From positions 1,461 through 31,921 of the forward strand of contig DDSA01000093.1 of assembly GCA_002343715.1 (NCBI GenBank): a stretch of 30,461 nucleotides of DNA, written 5' to 3'. This DNA is from Phycisphaerales bacterium UBA2402. GTDB taxonomy: Bacteria > Planctomycetota > Phycisphaerae > Phycisphaerales > UBA1924. A program made the translations under genes and the position numbers. Positions 14,934 to 23,376 of this stretch are shown here, one piece after another. The notes beneath the pieces were generated by a model, which saw only the letters and a program-made list of their open reading frames with translations, was not told the origin of the DNA and ran no database searches. Numbering within the stretch: the stretch's first letter is position 1; each line of letters opens with the position of its first letter.

Positions 14934-16136
14934 ATGCTCTGGCAACCCTCCCTCCCCGAGAAGTACCTGTCGATGGAGCCCGCCGACCTCGCCGCGGCGA
15001 TCGGGGAGCGACGCGCCCGGCTCGGCGACCAGCTCGTCATTCTGGGACACCACTACCAGACCGATGAGGTCATCCGCCACGCCGATATCACGGGCGATTC
15101 ATTGAAACTCTCGCAGGCCGCGGCGACCCTCGCCCGTTCACGCGGGCCCAAGAACCCCGTCCGGTGGATCATCTTCTGCGGCGTTCATTTTATGGCTGAA
15201 ACGGCCGACATGCTCACGCCCGATGAGGTCGCCGTGATCCTGCCTGACCTCTCCGCGGGCTGCTCGATGGCCGACATGGCCGCGTACGACGACACCGTGC
15301 AGGCGTGGGATGCGCTCCACGCCGCTCTGGCCTCGCAAGGGTGGACGGGACGCCTCATCCCCATCACCTACGTGAACTCCACCGCGGCCATCAAAGCCTT
15401 CGTCGGTCGCAACGGCGGTGCCTGCTGCACCAGCGGCAACGCGAAGCAGGTCTTCGCGTGGGCGCGGGCGCAGGGGCCGCGCGACAAGATCAAGATTCTG
15501 TTTCTCCCGGACCAGCACCTGGGACGCAACACCGCCGCCGCGGCGGGGATCGATGTCAGCACCAACACCTGTATCTACGACCCTCGCCACGCGCGTCAAG
15601 GTGAAGCTCTCGGCGGAGCAACACCCGAGCAGCTCCTGCGTAGTGAAGTCATCCTGTGGGCAGGACATTGTTCGGTTCACAAACTCTTCCGACCCGAGCA
15701 TTGCGATCAGGTCCGAACAAAGGATCTATCCGACAATACCCGAACAACCATCCTGGTCCATCCTGAATGCTGCAAAGAGGTTGTCGATCGGGCCGACATG
15801 ACGGGTTCCACCGAGTTCATCATCCAAGCGATCAACGACGCGAAGCCCGGAAGCACTTGGGCGGTAGGTACGGAAGTCCACCTGGTCGCTCGGCTGGCGA
15901 AGGCGGCTGCGGCGCGTGGCGTGGCGGTGCGCATCCTGAGCGACTGCCAATGCCTCTGCACCACGATGTACCGCATCGATGAGCCGCACCTGCTGTGGGT
16001 CTTGGACCACCTGGCGGCGAGTCCAGCCAAGGTGGTCAACCGCATCCAGGTTCACCCCACGGTGCGCGCTGACGCGCTCGCGGCCCTCGATCGGATGCTC
16101 TCCCTCGCGGCTTCAACCGCGGCCCCGATCGATTAG
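14934..16136 (+). CDS. nadA: quinolinate synthase (4Fe-4S)
   Basis: 400 aa. NadA condenses iminoaspartate with dihydroxyacetone phosphate to quinolinate in de novo NAD synthesis. Family motifs are ILGHHYQTDEV (36-46), TGDSLKLS, the first cluster Cys in FCGVHFMAETADML (Cys82), YVNSTAAIKAF, the second in WAGHCSVH, HPEC, GTEVHLV, and the third in the CQCLCTTMYRI segment. The cluster normally has three Cys ligands; several neighbouring Cys residues make the exact third ligand uncertain. No nadB or nadC is visible in the window. The ATG at 14934 is the first residue consistent with the family. HtrA follows after 106 nt on the same strand. Confidence 0.94.
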   Translation: MLWQPSLPEKYLSMEPADLAAAIGERRARLGDQLVILGHHYQTDEVIRHADITGDSLKLSQAAATLARSRGPKNPVRWIIFCGVHFMAETADMLTPDEVAVILPDLSAGCSMADMAAYDDTVQAWDALHAALASQGWTGRLIPITYVNSTAAIKAFVGRNGGACCTSGNAKQVFAWARAQGPRDKIKILFLPDQHLGRNTAAAAGIDVSTNTCIYDPRHARQGEALGGATPEQLLRSEVILWAGHCSVHKLFRPEHCDQVRTKDLSDNTRTTILVHPECCKEVVDRADMTGSTEFIIQAINDAKPGSTWAVGTEVHLVARLAKAAAARGVAVRILSDCQCLCTTMYRIDEPHLLWVLDHLAASPAKVVNRIQVHPTVRADALAALDRMLSLAASTAAPID

Positions 16137-16242
16137 TGTGCGCCGCCGCGAACTCGATGCGGGCTTGCGGCGTCAGATGGTGGAACGAATGTTGACCCCG
16201 TCGAGACATCGTTCTCGGCGGGTGTTCGGAGGAGGTACAGGA

Positions 16243-17661
16243 ATGACCGGAAACACGCTGATTCGCACGTTGAATGCCGCCGCGCTCCTGCCCGCGCTGT
16301 GCGGGCTTGCGCCCATGGCCGCTGCGCAGGCGAGCACAGACACACCGGCTGCGCTCGTCGCCGCGGCCGAAGACATCGCCTTCGCCAACCGCCTTTCCAA
16401 GGCCTTCAAGAGCGTGGCCAGCACCGCCGAACCCGCCGTGGTTCACATCACCGCGATGAACACGGTGCAGCCTGTTTCTTACGATTTCTTCATGCGGCCA
16501 GTCCGTCGCGGCCCGGCCCGGCTCCAGGCCACGGGTCTTGGTTCGGGCGTCATCGTCACCGCCGATGGCTACATCGTGACGAACAACCACGTCATCCGCG
16601 GGGCCGAGGCCCTGAAGGTCAAACTCCGCAACGGCGACGAGTACGATGCCAAACTAATCGGACGCGACGACGCCACGGACCTGGCCGTGATCCAACTTCT
16701 CCCGAAGAACGGGACCAGCCCGATCCTCTCCCCCTGCCGATTCGCCGACTCCGAATCGCTCGAAGTGGGCGAATGGGTCGTCGCCATCGGCAGCCCGTTC
16801 GGCCTCTCGAACACCGTGACCGCGGGCATCGTCTCGGCCAAGGGCCGCAGCGTCACGCCCCGCGAGACGGGCCGCGTGCAGGAGGACTTCATCCAGACCG
16901 ATGCCGCCATCAACCCCGGCAACAGCGGCGGCCCGCTCCTCAACCTGCGGGGCGAGATCGTCGGCATCAACTCCGCCATCGCCAGCCGCACCGGCGGCTA
17001 CGACGGCATCGGGTTCGCCATCCCCGCCAACACCGCCAAGGCGGTGATGGAGAACATCATCGCCAACGGGCGCGTGGTCCGCGGGTTCCTGGGTGCGCAA
17101 CTCCAGGATGCGCCGACCAAGGATCTGGACGGGCGTCCCTCCGGAGTCCTGGTCGCGGGACTGGTGCCCGAAGGCCCCGCCGAACGAGCCGGCCTCCGCG
17201 AGGGGGACATCATCCTCCGATTCAAGGGCGCCGCCGTCAACGAGAGCCGGCTGCGCAACGCCATCGGCATCACGCCCCCGGGCACCGCCACCGATGTCGA
17301 AGTGCTCCGCGACGGCAAGGTCTCCACGATCCGAGTCACCCTCGGCGATCAGAGCATCGTCCTCATGAGCGGCGAGGTACCTTCCATGGGGATGAGAGTC
17401 CAGCCCGTGACGCGCGATGTGCTGCGGACGATGGGACTGCGCGGCACGGTCAAGGGCGTCGTCGTGACCGAAGTCGAGAACGAGGGTCGCGCCGCCAGGG
17501 CCGAGTTCCAGGTCGGCGACATCATCGCCGGCATCGACGGCGTGGACATCAACTCCACGCAGGACTTCGCCGAAGCCGTTGCTCGCATCGACTTTTCCCG
17601 CGGGGCGAGGTTCCTCATCACCCGGGGTGTTGATCGCGGGTACATCGACGTACGGGATTGA
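16243..17661 (+). CDS. DegP/HtrA-family periplasmic serine protease with two PDZ domains
   Basis: 472 aa. A signal peptide ends near AAAQA (about 25-29). The trypsin-like domain has a complete triad: His in GYIVTNNHVIRGA, Asp in DDATDLAVIQL and Ser in NPGNSGGPLLNL. PDZ1 (about 285-375) starts GFLGAQLQD and includes GLVPEGPAERAGLREGDIIL; PDZ2 (about 380-470) includes VKGVVVTEV and FQVGDIIAGIDG. Such proteases degrade or refold misfolded envelope proteins. The start is fixed by an excellent SD (AGGAGG, 7 nt upstream), although the frame is open well into nadA. It differs from many neighbours, which have no SD. It is downstream of nadA but probably independent. Confidence 0.92.
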   Translation: MTGNTLIRTLNAAALLPALCGLAPMAAAQASTDTPAALVAAAEDIAFANRLSKAFKSVASTAEPAVVHITAMNTVQPVSYDFFMRPVRRGPARLQATGLGSGVIVTADGYIVTNNHVIRGAEALKVKLRNGDEYDAKLIGRDDATDLAVIQLLPKNGTSPILSPCRFADSESLEVGEWVVAIGSPFGLSNTVTAGIVSAKGRSVTPRETGRVQEDFIQTDAAINPGNSGGPLLNLRGEIVGINSAIASRTGGYDGIGFAIPANTAKAVMENIIANGRVVRGFLGAQLQDAPTKDLDGRPSGVLVAGLVPEGPAERAGLREGDIILRFKGAAVNESRLRNAIGITPPGTATDVEVLRDGKVSTIRVTLGDQSIVLMSGEVPSMGMRVQPVTRDVLRTMGLRGTVKGVVVTEVENEGRAARAEFQVGDIIAGIDGVDINSTQDFAEAVARIDFSRGARFLITRGVDRGYIDVRD

Positions 17662-17675
17662 TCCGATTCTTCACA

Positions 17676-17705
17676 GACGCCGAGGCCGTAACGGGGCGCG
17701 GCGTC
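17676..17705. terminator. hairpin between convergent htrA-like and beta-helix genes
   Basis: GACGCCG (17676-17682) pairs with CGGCGTC (17699-17705), with a 3-bp nested stem (CCG/CGG) in the loop. It lies in the 90-nt gap between two convergent stop codons. There is no U-run, so termination is only suggested. Confidence 0.28.
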
Positions 17706-17751
17706 CGTGCCGGCTCACAGGCTTCACAAGACCGCCCGCGCACTCTCACGC

Positions 17752-20700
17752 TCAGCACCCGCCCTCCCACCTGGCAAAGAAGAACTCGACATCGCCCCCG
17801 TCCACGCCGCCGTCCTCGTTGACATCCGCGCCCGATTCCCCCGCCTCCCACACAGAGAAGAACGCCTCGACATCGGACCCGTCCACGCCGCCGTCGCAGT
17901 TGTAATCGCCAACGCAGATCGTGAGGTCCGCCTCCGCCGGGGGCGTCGATCCGCAAGCGTTTGAGACCGTCACCGCTACCACGCCCGCGTTCGATCCGAC
18001 CAGGCTGGTGATCGTCAACACCTGGGTGGTTGCCCCTGACACAACGGCCCCGCTCGGCAGCGGCCCATCACTCAGAACGTCCCCGTTCAGCGTCCAGACA
18101 TAGGAGAAAGGCGCCGTGCCCGCGGCGGTCACCGTAAACACCGCCTCCGAACCACCGCACGCCTGCAGGTCCGCGGGGCCTGCTTCGATCGAAGGACACG
18201 TCACGGTTTGTACATACTCGTACGCGCCCATGTCCACGATCGGGGCCGTGCCCGCGCCTGTGTCGGCGGTGCCCGGATCGTCGGAAAAGCGGGACTCACC
18301 TGCCAGGTCGGTGGAGAGGCCGGCGGGCACCGCCGCGTTATTGCCCGCATCGATGCTCGGCGAGCCGCTCACCAATGTAAAGACCCCACCCACCGCATCC
18401 GTAAAGAGCGGGTCCGCGTCGATGTTGCCCGTGCCGGGATACCCGCCGCTCACGTTGGAGTAGGTCGTTGGGATCGTGCCTGCGCAGCCGATGAGTCCGA
18501 TGTCGGCCAGCGTCGTGTTGCCTCGGATGATGCTGTTGGCGATCGACGAGACCGGCCCCAGGTCGCAGCGGCCCAGGATCACGCCCCCGCCCGCGTTTTG
18601 CACGATCGTCGTGTTGATGATCGAGGTGGCCGTGCCCGCGCCGTCGGCGTACAAACCGCCGCCCCGCTCCCCCGCCGAGTTGTTCGCGAGCAGCATGTTG
18701 GAGAACTGTCCCACGCTCGAAGGCCCCTCGAAGAAGATACCTCCACCACGCGTCACCGCCGTGTTCCCGATGCCGCGGAAGTTGGTGACGGCGAGGTTGG
18801 TGGACTTCGCCCACAGGCCGCCGCCCCGGCGTGCCGAACCGCCTGTCATGCTCACATCGGTGATCGTGTTGATGCCGCCCCGGTCGAGGAACATCGCCCC
18901 TCCGCGGGCCGATGAGTCGCTCGTGCTCGTGGTCGTCGCGTCGCAGTTGATGAAGGTCAGGTCCGAAAGCGCGGCGGTCGAGCCGGCCCCGCCGCCCACA
19001 ATCCTCAGCCCCCCGCCGATCCGGGCACCGCAGTTGGTGAACGTGGTTCGTCGCACGATGACGTTGGTGGTTTCGAGGTTCGCACCGCCCGCTTCGCCCC
19101 ACGAATCGGAAGTCGTCGGGATCGCGCGGCAGTTGATGAAGGTAGAGTCCTCGAGGCGCGTGGTCCCGCCCGAGATGCCGAGGAACCCGCCCGCGTTCTT
19201 CGCGGCGCAATCACGGAACGTCAGCCGCCGCGCGGTCCCGTTGATCGCATCGAGCCGCAGCCCCCCGACATCACCGCCCGATTGATTGGCGTCCACCGCC
19301 GCCACGCAGCGGTTGAAGTCACCTTCCTCGATCGAGACGGTGTGACCGCCGACCCGCAGCCCGGCCCAGTTCTTGGCGTTGCAATCTTCGACCAGGAGAT
19401 TGCGGATGATCGATGTACCTCCCGCCGAAGCGCCGCAGTTGATCTCGCCCCCGCCGTAGTCGCCGCCCGTGTTGTTCGCCAGTATCGCGTCGCAGTTGCG
19501 GAGCGTGAGCCCGTCGATGTCCACCGTCGCCGTGGCGGTCCCGGCCACCAGACGGACGCCCCCGTGGAGCCGCCCCGAACAGTTCTCCGCCAGCATGTTC
19601 CGCACGATGATCGTCGCGCCCGTCGCGTTGATCGCGCCGTAATCTCCTCCCTGGTTGCTGGCGTTGGGCACCGCCGCCAGATTCCGGAACGTCGTGTTCT
19701 CAAGCCGGATCGTGCAGTTGGCCGCCCCCGGCCAGATGACCCCGCCCCCGCTCCGAGAGGTCGCGTCACGCAGCGTGCAGCCCCGCAGCGTCAGGCCGTC
19801 AAGATTCGCCTCTCCCCAGATGTGCGAACCGGCGGTAGGGGCGTGGTTCTCCGCGAAGGTGCTCGTTTCGATGGTCAGGTTCACGCGCCCCGTCGCGCCG
19901 ATGGCACCTCCTTCGAGCCATTGCGTGCCCGTCACACTGTTGCCCGTGAAGGTGCAGTTGGTGATCGTCGAGGCGCGCAGTGTCGAGGACAGACTCTCGA
20001 ACCAAAGCGCGCCGCCCCGGTTGTTCACCGCCGTGTTGCCCGTGAACGTGCAATCGACGAAGACGGCGGGGCTGCGCCGCACCCGCACCGCGCCACCCTC
20101 GTTCCCCGGAATGGCTCCCGAGTTGGCCGTGTTCCCCTCGAACCGGCATCGCACGAACCGGGCGACCTGCGTCCCCGAACTGGTCCGTACCGCGCCGCTG
20201 CCCCCGCTGAGTATGAATGATCCGCTCTGGGCACCCAGGGCCTGGTTCCCGGCAAAGACCGAGTCCGTCACCGTCAACCGCGTGGAGTTGTCGATCGCGC
20301 CCGCGACACCGGCTGTGTTGTTGCGGAATGTGCAGCCCTCGATCACGAGGCCATCCGGACCGGGCGCGGCCCCCGTGAACGCCGCCGCGATGGCCCCGGC
20401 CGTTGAGTTCGTCGCCGCGTTGGCCTCGAAGAGCGATCCTCGCACCTCCAGAACGCCGCCGGCGTTGTAGGAAATACCGGCACCGCCCGCCCGATTGTTA
20501 CGGAACGTCGCGTCCGCGACACGCAAGTCCGCCGCGTTTCCCGTGCCGATCACACGGATCGCCCCGCCGCTGCCGCCAGTGAGCGAGTTGTTCTCAAAAA
20601 CCGTTCCGGTGATCGTCAGCGAAGCAGCACCGCGCAAGGCCGCCCCGCCCCCGCCGCCGAATGTATCCGCCACACCCGTCGCTGTCGTCGCCGCACTATT

Positions 20701-21399
20701 GCCGCTGAATCTTCCACCCAACACCGTCACCACCGCCGCGCCGGAAACACCCATCCCGCCGCCCCCGATCTCGCGGCTGAGATTGTTCTCAAAGATGCAC
20801 GCGCGGAGCAGCGCTGTACCGTCCGTGATCGATACGGCTCCCCCCAGACCACTCCCGACCACTGTTGCCTGGGCCTGATTGCCTGAGAACGTACATCCCT
20901 CTGCCGTCAGTGTGCACGATACCGCGGACAAGGCCGCTCCGTCACCATCACCCGTCGAGTTCTGATCAAAGACACAGTCAACGATCACCAACCCCGATCC
21001 TTCGGCACGAACACCAGCGCCCGAGCCTGTTCCCAGCGATCCGCCAGAGAACGCAAGCCCCTCCAGGCGTGCGTTGACTGAGTTCCGTATCACCATGATG
21101 GGCCCGTCCACTACTGGTGACAACAGTGTCGAAACTGCACCCCCGATACCGATCACCTGCACGGACTTCCCGAGCAGGTCGATGTTCTCCGAGTAGTTGC
21201 CAGGAGAGACCAAGATCCTGTCCCCATCCTCGGCCGCCGCGACCGCGGCCTGAATCGACGGTTGATCTGCCGGAACCGCGATATCCGCCGCGTAAGCAAC
21301 GAGGCTGAAACAGCACAACACGCAACAAACAGAGTATCCAACGGACGCTGTATTTTTGTTAGTATTAAGCACGGTAAACTCACGGATTCCATACTTCAT
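17752..21399 (-). CDS. large secreted parallel beta-helix protein (Pmp-like repeats) with GC-type dockerin-like tail
   Basis: 1215 aa. A long N-region and hydrophobic core end at AYA (about 35-37). QPSIQAAVAAAEDGDRILV opens a right-handed beta-helix running to about residue 1000. Many FxxN and GGAI/GGAV turns (FENN, FRNN, FEGN, FTGN) resemble chlamydial Pmp repeats; between about 600 and 820 the Asn position is mostly Cys (FRDC, FINC, FTNC). SIDAGN and DMGAYEYV close the helix. An Ig-like domain (about 1067-1155) precedes a tail (1162-1215) nearly identical to that of the 11430 gene product. Likely a surface or extracellular adhesin or polysaccharide-binding protein. ATG 21399 is chosen because it lies just after a good promoter; ATG 21435 lies between its -35 and -10. 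Confidence 0.82.
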   Translation of the reverse strand: MKYGIREFTVLNTNKNTASVGYSVCCVLCCFSLVAYAADIAVPADQPSIQAAVAAAEDGDRILVSPGNYSENIDLLGKSVQVIGIGGAVSTLLSPVVDGPIMVIRNSVNARLEGLAFSGGSLGTGSGAGVRAEGSGLVIVDCVFDQNSTGDGDGAALSAVSCTLTAEGCTFSGNQAQATVVGSGLGGAVSITDGTALLRACIFENNLSREIGGGGMGVSGAAVVTVLGGRFSGNSAATTATGVADTFGGGGGAALRGAASLTITGTVFENNSLTGGSGGAIRVIGTGNAADLRVADATFRNNRAGGAGISYNAGGVLEVRGSLFEANAATNSTAGAIAAAFTGAAPGPDGLVIEGCTFRNNTAGVAGAIDNSTRLTVTDSVFAGNQALGAQSGSFILSGGSGAVRTSSGTQVARFVRCRFEGNTANSGAIPGNEGGAVRVRRSPAVFVDCTFTGNTAVNNRGGALWFESLSSTLRASTITNCTFTGNSVTGTQWLEGGAIGATGRVNLTIETSTFAENHAPTAGSHIWGEANLDGLTLRGCTLRDATSRSGGGVIWPGAANCTIRLENTTFRNLAAVPNASNQGGDYGAINATGATIIVRNMLAENCSGRLHGGVRLVAGTATATVDIDGLTLRNCDAILANNTGGDYGGGEINCGASAGGTSIIRNLLVEDCNAKNWAGLRVGGHTVSIEEGDFNRCVAAVDANQSGGDVGGLRLDAINGTARRLTFRDCAAKNAGGFLGISGGTTRLEDSTFINCRAIPTTSDSWGEAGGANLETTNVIVRRTTFTNCGARIGGGLRIVGGGAGSTAALSDLTFINCDATTTSTSDSSARGGAMFLDRGGINTITDVSMTGGSARRGGGLWAKSTNLAVTNFRGIGNTAVTRGGGIFFEGPSSVGQFSNMLLANNSAGERGGGLYADGAGTATSIINTTIVQNAGGGVILGRCDLGPVSSIANSIIRGNTTLADIGLIGCAGTIPTTYSNVSGGYPGTGNIDADPLFTDAVGGVFTLVSGSPSIDAGNNAAVPAGLSTDLAGESRFSDDPGTADTGAGTAPIVDMGAYEYVQTVTCPSIEAGPADLQACGGSEAVFTVTAAGTAPFSYVWTLNGDVLSDGPLPSGAVVSGATTQVLTITSLVGSNAGVVAVTVSNACGSTPPAEADLTICVGDYNCDGGVDGSDVEAFFSVWEAGESGADVNEDGGVDGGDVEFFFARWEGGC

Positions 21400-21414
21400 G
21401 GCGGACACTAATCC

Positions 21415-21444
21415 AGAATAATCGGTCCGCACCATACGTGTCAA
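21415..21444 (-). promoter_or_regulatory. predicted promoter of the beta-helix protein gene
   Basis: On the minus strand a perfect -35 TTGACA (21439-21444), an 18-nt spacer, and TATTCT (21415-21420, four of six matches). The expected transcription start is about 9 nt before the ATG at 21399, giving a very short leader without SD. The surrounding 21400-21514 region is AT-rich compared with the rest of the window. Confidence 0.6.
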
Positions 21445-21497
21445 GACAAATGTGCAAACATTTTGTAGGATACTATTTCAAACCATGGTAAAGCAAG

Positions 21498-21503
21498 TAT
21501 AGT
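21498..21503 (+). promoter_or_regulatory. -10-like element upstream of the unrecognised 21515 gene
   Basis: TATAGT (five of six matches) ends 11 nt before the ATG at 21515. No SD and no good -35 were found. It lies back to back with the promoter of the beta-helix gene. Confidence 0.35.
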
Positions 21504-21514
21504 GTCAAATCATC

Positions 21515-22747
21515 ATGTCTTCAGCCGCATCCGTCATACACACACCTGATCCGGGTCAAAGACCTCTCGAGGCAGATGGCCCCCGGGTATTGCACGAGTT
21601 GCGCCGGGCCGTGTCCGATGTGATTTCCTCGCTGCCCGCGAGAGTGTCTCGCGCCACCGAGTTGGCGGATGCCCTTCGACTGGACCGCTCGTTGGGATGG
21701 AAAATGTGGAAAGTCGCCTATGGAACGGACCCGCTCCCGGCGGCGAAGCACATCCCCGGGCGCGTCGGCGCCGCCACGTTCATGAGCGCAGCGCGCGAAG
21801 CGGGGGCATCACCCGGCTCGCTCGAATCAGTCGCCGCGGCCTTTCTCGGGTTCGAGCGTCTGACGCGCACTCACGCGGGCGACCGTGCTCACGCGGAGAT
21901 ACTTCTCGGCGGCTTCACGGGCGAGGGACGGCGAAGGCTGGAAGTCGGTCTGCGACGCGACGCCTACCGAGCCAACAGCCATTTCCTCGGCGTGGCCGTT
22001 CGTTCATCGTACCAACTGAACCTTCTCTATCCCGGCGAATCTGACGAGATGAACCGGGTGATCCTGATCCGCGGGCACTTCGGGCTGCGACGGACCCGCG
22101 CGAATGTCGCCTGTGTGCTGGGCCGAAGCACGCTCGTTCAGGAGGGCGGAGAACACAGCGATTACCGGCGCGACCCCATCGACAACGATCTCCCGCCGGG
22201 TTCCGCGCCGCTGATTCGCCAGTTCTGTTCCGCGCCGACGCCCCCGGTCTCGCGTCGGGTCATCAACCACCACACCTTCGAGGACGCGTTGGCCCCGGGG
22301 CCGCTGGGCGAGAGCGGCGCGGTGGATGTCGTCACCGGTGAGCGTGTCTGGCGGATCCCCAGGGATGCAGTCGACCGGGACGCCGTCACCATGGCGTTGC
22401 ACATGCCCTGCGAGCGGGCCTGCTTCGACATCATTCTCCACGAGAACCTGTCCCGTGGCAAGACGCCGAACTTCCGGCTCTTTACGACCGTTCATACCGA
22501 CAAGCCATTCACAGCGCCCGATGATCGCTACCTCATCCCCGTGCCCGAAACACCGGAGTATTGCGGCGAGGGCCGCTCGATCACGTCCGCGGCGGAGGCT
22601 CCCGATCATGCCGGACTCATCCGGTGTGCGTTCGAAGCCGCGGGCGTTGATCCCGCCGGCTATCGCTGCTTCCGGCTGCGGCTGAGGATGCCCCCGATCC
22701 CTTCCCGCCTGGCGGCGTGGTACACGCTCCCCGCCATCAACCCGTGA
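21515..22747 (+). CDS. unrecognised 410-aa protein, possible N-terminal helix-turn-helix
   Basis: I do not recognise a family with confidence. The first ~90 residues are helical, with a segment around RVSRATELADALRLDRS resembling a helix-turn-helix, followed by GWKMWKVAYGTDPL and a second helical stretch. The rest mixes strands and helices (HFLGVAVRSSYQLNLLYPG, MNRVILIRGHFGLRRTRANV, WRIPRDAVDRDAVTMALHMPC, FDIILHENL), which could be a ligand-binding or sensory domain. There is no signal peptide or transmembrane segment. Codon use looks like that of its neighbours, so recent transfer is not suggested. It is divergent from the beta-helix gene, and its stop overlaps the HIT gene stop by 11 bp in convergent orientation. 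A transcriptional regulator is a guess only. Confidence 0.65.
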   Translation: MSSAASVIHTPDPGQRPLEADGPRVLHELRRAVSDVISSLPARVSRATELADALRLDRSLGWKMWKVAYGTDPLPAAKHIPGRVGAATFMSAAREAGASPGSLESVAAAFLGFERLTRTHAGDRAHAEILLGGFTGEGRRRLEVGLRRDAYRANSHFLGVAVRSSYQLNLLYPGESDEMNRVILIRGHFGLRRTRANVACVLGRSTLVQEGGEHSDYRRDPIDNDLPPGSAPLIRQFCSAPTPPVSRRVINHHTFEDALAPGPLGESGAVDVVTGERVWRIPRDAVDRDAVTMALHMPCERACFDIILHENLSRGKTPNFRLFTTVHTDKPFTAPDDRYLIPVPETPEYCGEGRSITSAAEAPDHAGLIRCAFEAAGVDPAGYRCFRLRLRMPPIPSRLAAWYTLPAINP

Positions 22748-23237
22748 GCCGCCCGGCCAACCTCACCGCCAGCGCAACTCGCGCAGTCGCTGTCATCCCG
22801 CCGCGGAGTTGCTCCGGCGTCCACCCCCACACCGCCTGCCGCGGCGTGGGATCATCGGCGTGCCGCGGGATGACGTGCCAATGCACGTGGGCTACCTGGT
22901 TGCCGAGGCACTCGTAGTTGATCCGCACCGGCCCGCCCCCCGCACCGCCGCCGGGGAATGCCGCGCGGACCGCGGCGGCGACCCGTGCAACATCATCGAA
23001 CAGACGCGCCTGCCGGTCCCGGGGCCATTCTGCAAGGTGCTCGACGTGGTCCTTGGCGATGAGCACGCACCACCCGGGGCACCCCTGATTCTCGCCCAGC
23101 AGCACCACCGACTCGCCGAGTTCGGCGAGATAGTGCGGGTTGGCCTTCGCCGAGGTCAGTGTCTGGCAGAGGGGGCAGGACATGATCACAGGGGTGGCCC
23201 GATGCTCCGCATCGGTGCCGGCAAATGCGTTGAGCAT
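22737..23237 (-). CDS. HIT-family nucleotide hydrolase/transferase
   Basis: 166 aa from the longer start, 148 from the ATG at 23183. The histidine triad AHVHWHVIPRH (HxHxH plus His) near the C-terminal third, GWCVLIAKDHVEHLAEW and NYECLGNQVAHVHWH are typical of HIT hydrolases that cleave dinucleoside polyphosphates or nucleotide conjugates. A CPLC pair near the start may bind zinc, as in some HIT proteins. Start choice: ATG 23237 has GAGGG 9 nt upstream, whereas ATG 23183 begins MSCPLCQ like many family members but has no SD; both are possible. It overlaps the convergent 21515 gene by 11 bp. Confidence 0.85.
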   Translation of the reverse strand: MLNAFAGTDAEHRATPVIMSCPLCQTLTSAKANPHYLAELGESVVLLGENQGCPGWCVLIAKDHVEHLAEWPRDRQARLFDDVARVAAAVRAAFPGGGAGGGPVRINYECLGNQVAHVHWHVIPRHADDPTPRQAVWGWTPEQLRGGMTATARVALAVRLAGRLTG

Positions 23238-23376
23238 GCTGTTGAACCCTCGAATCTGCAGCAGAGTTCAAACTCCCGGCGTGCCGATGCCCGAGAGAGA
23301 ACCCGGACAACGGTTGCGTCTATCGCACGAACCGACGGGGACCGTAGGGCCACACTCGGGCGACCCGGCGACCGCA

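Noticed and set aside
19000..20900. Dense recurring short motifs considered as a possible CRISPR or tandem DNA repeat
   Set aside because: The repetition is at protein level (beta-helix coils), with irregular unit length and no conserved DNA repeat.
23242..23280. tRNA-like fragment (GAGTTCAAACTC) and TTGAAC/GTTCAA inverted repeat upstream of the HIT gene
   Set aside because: No acceptor, D or anticodon arm can be built around it, and the T-arm pairing is imperfect.
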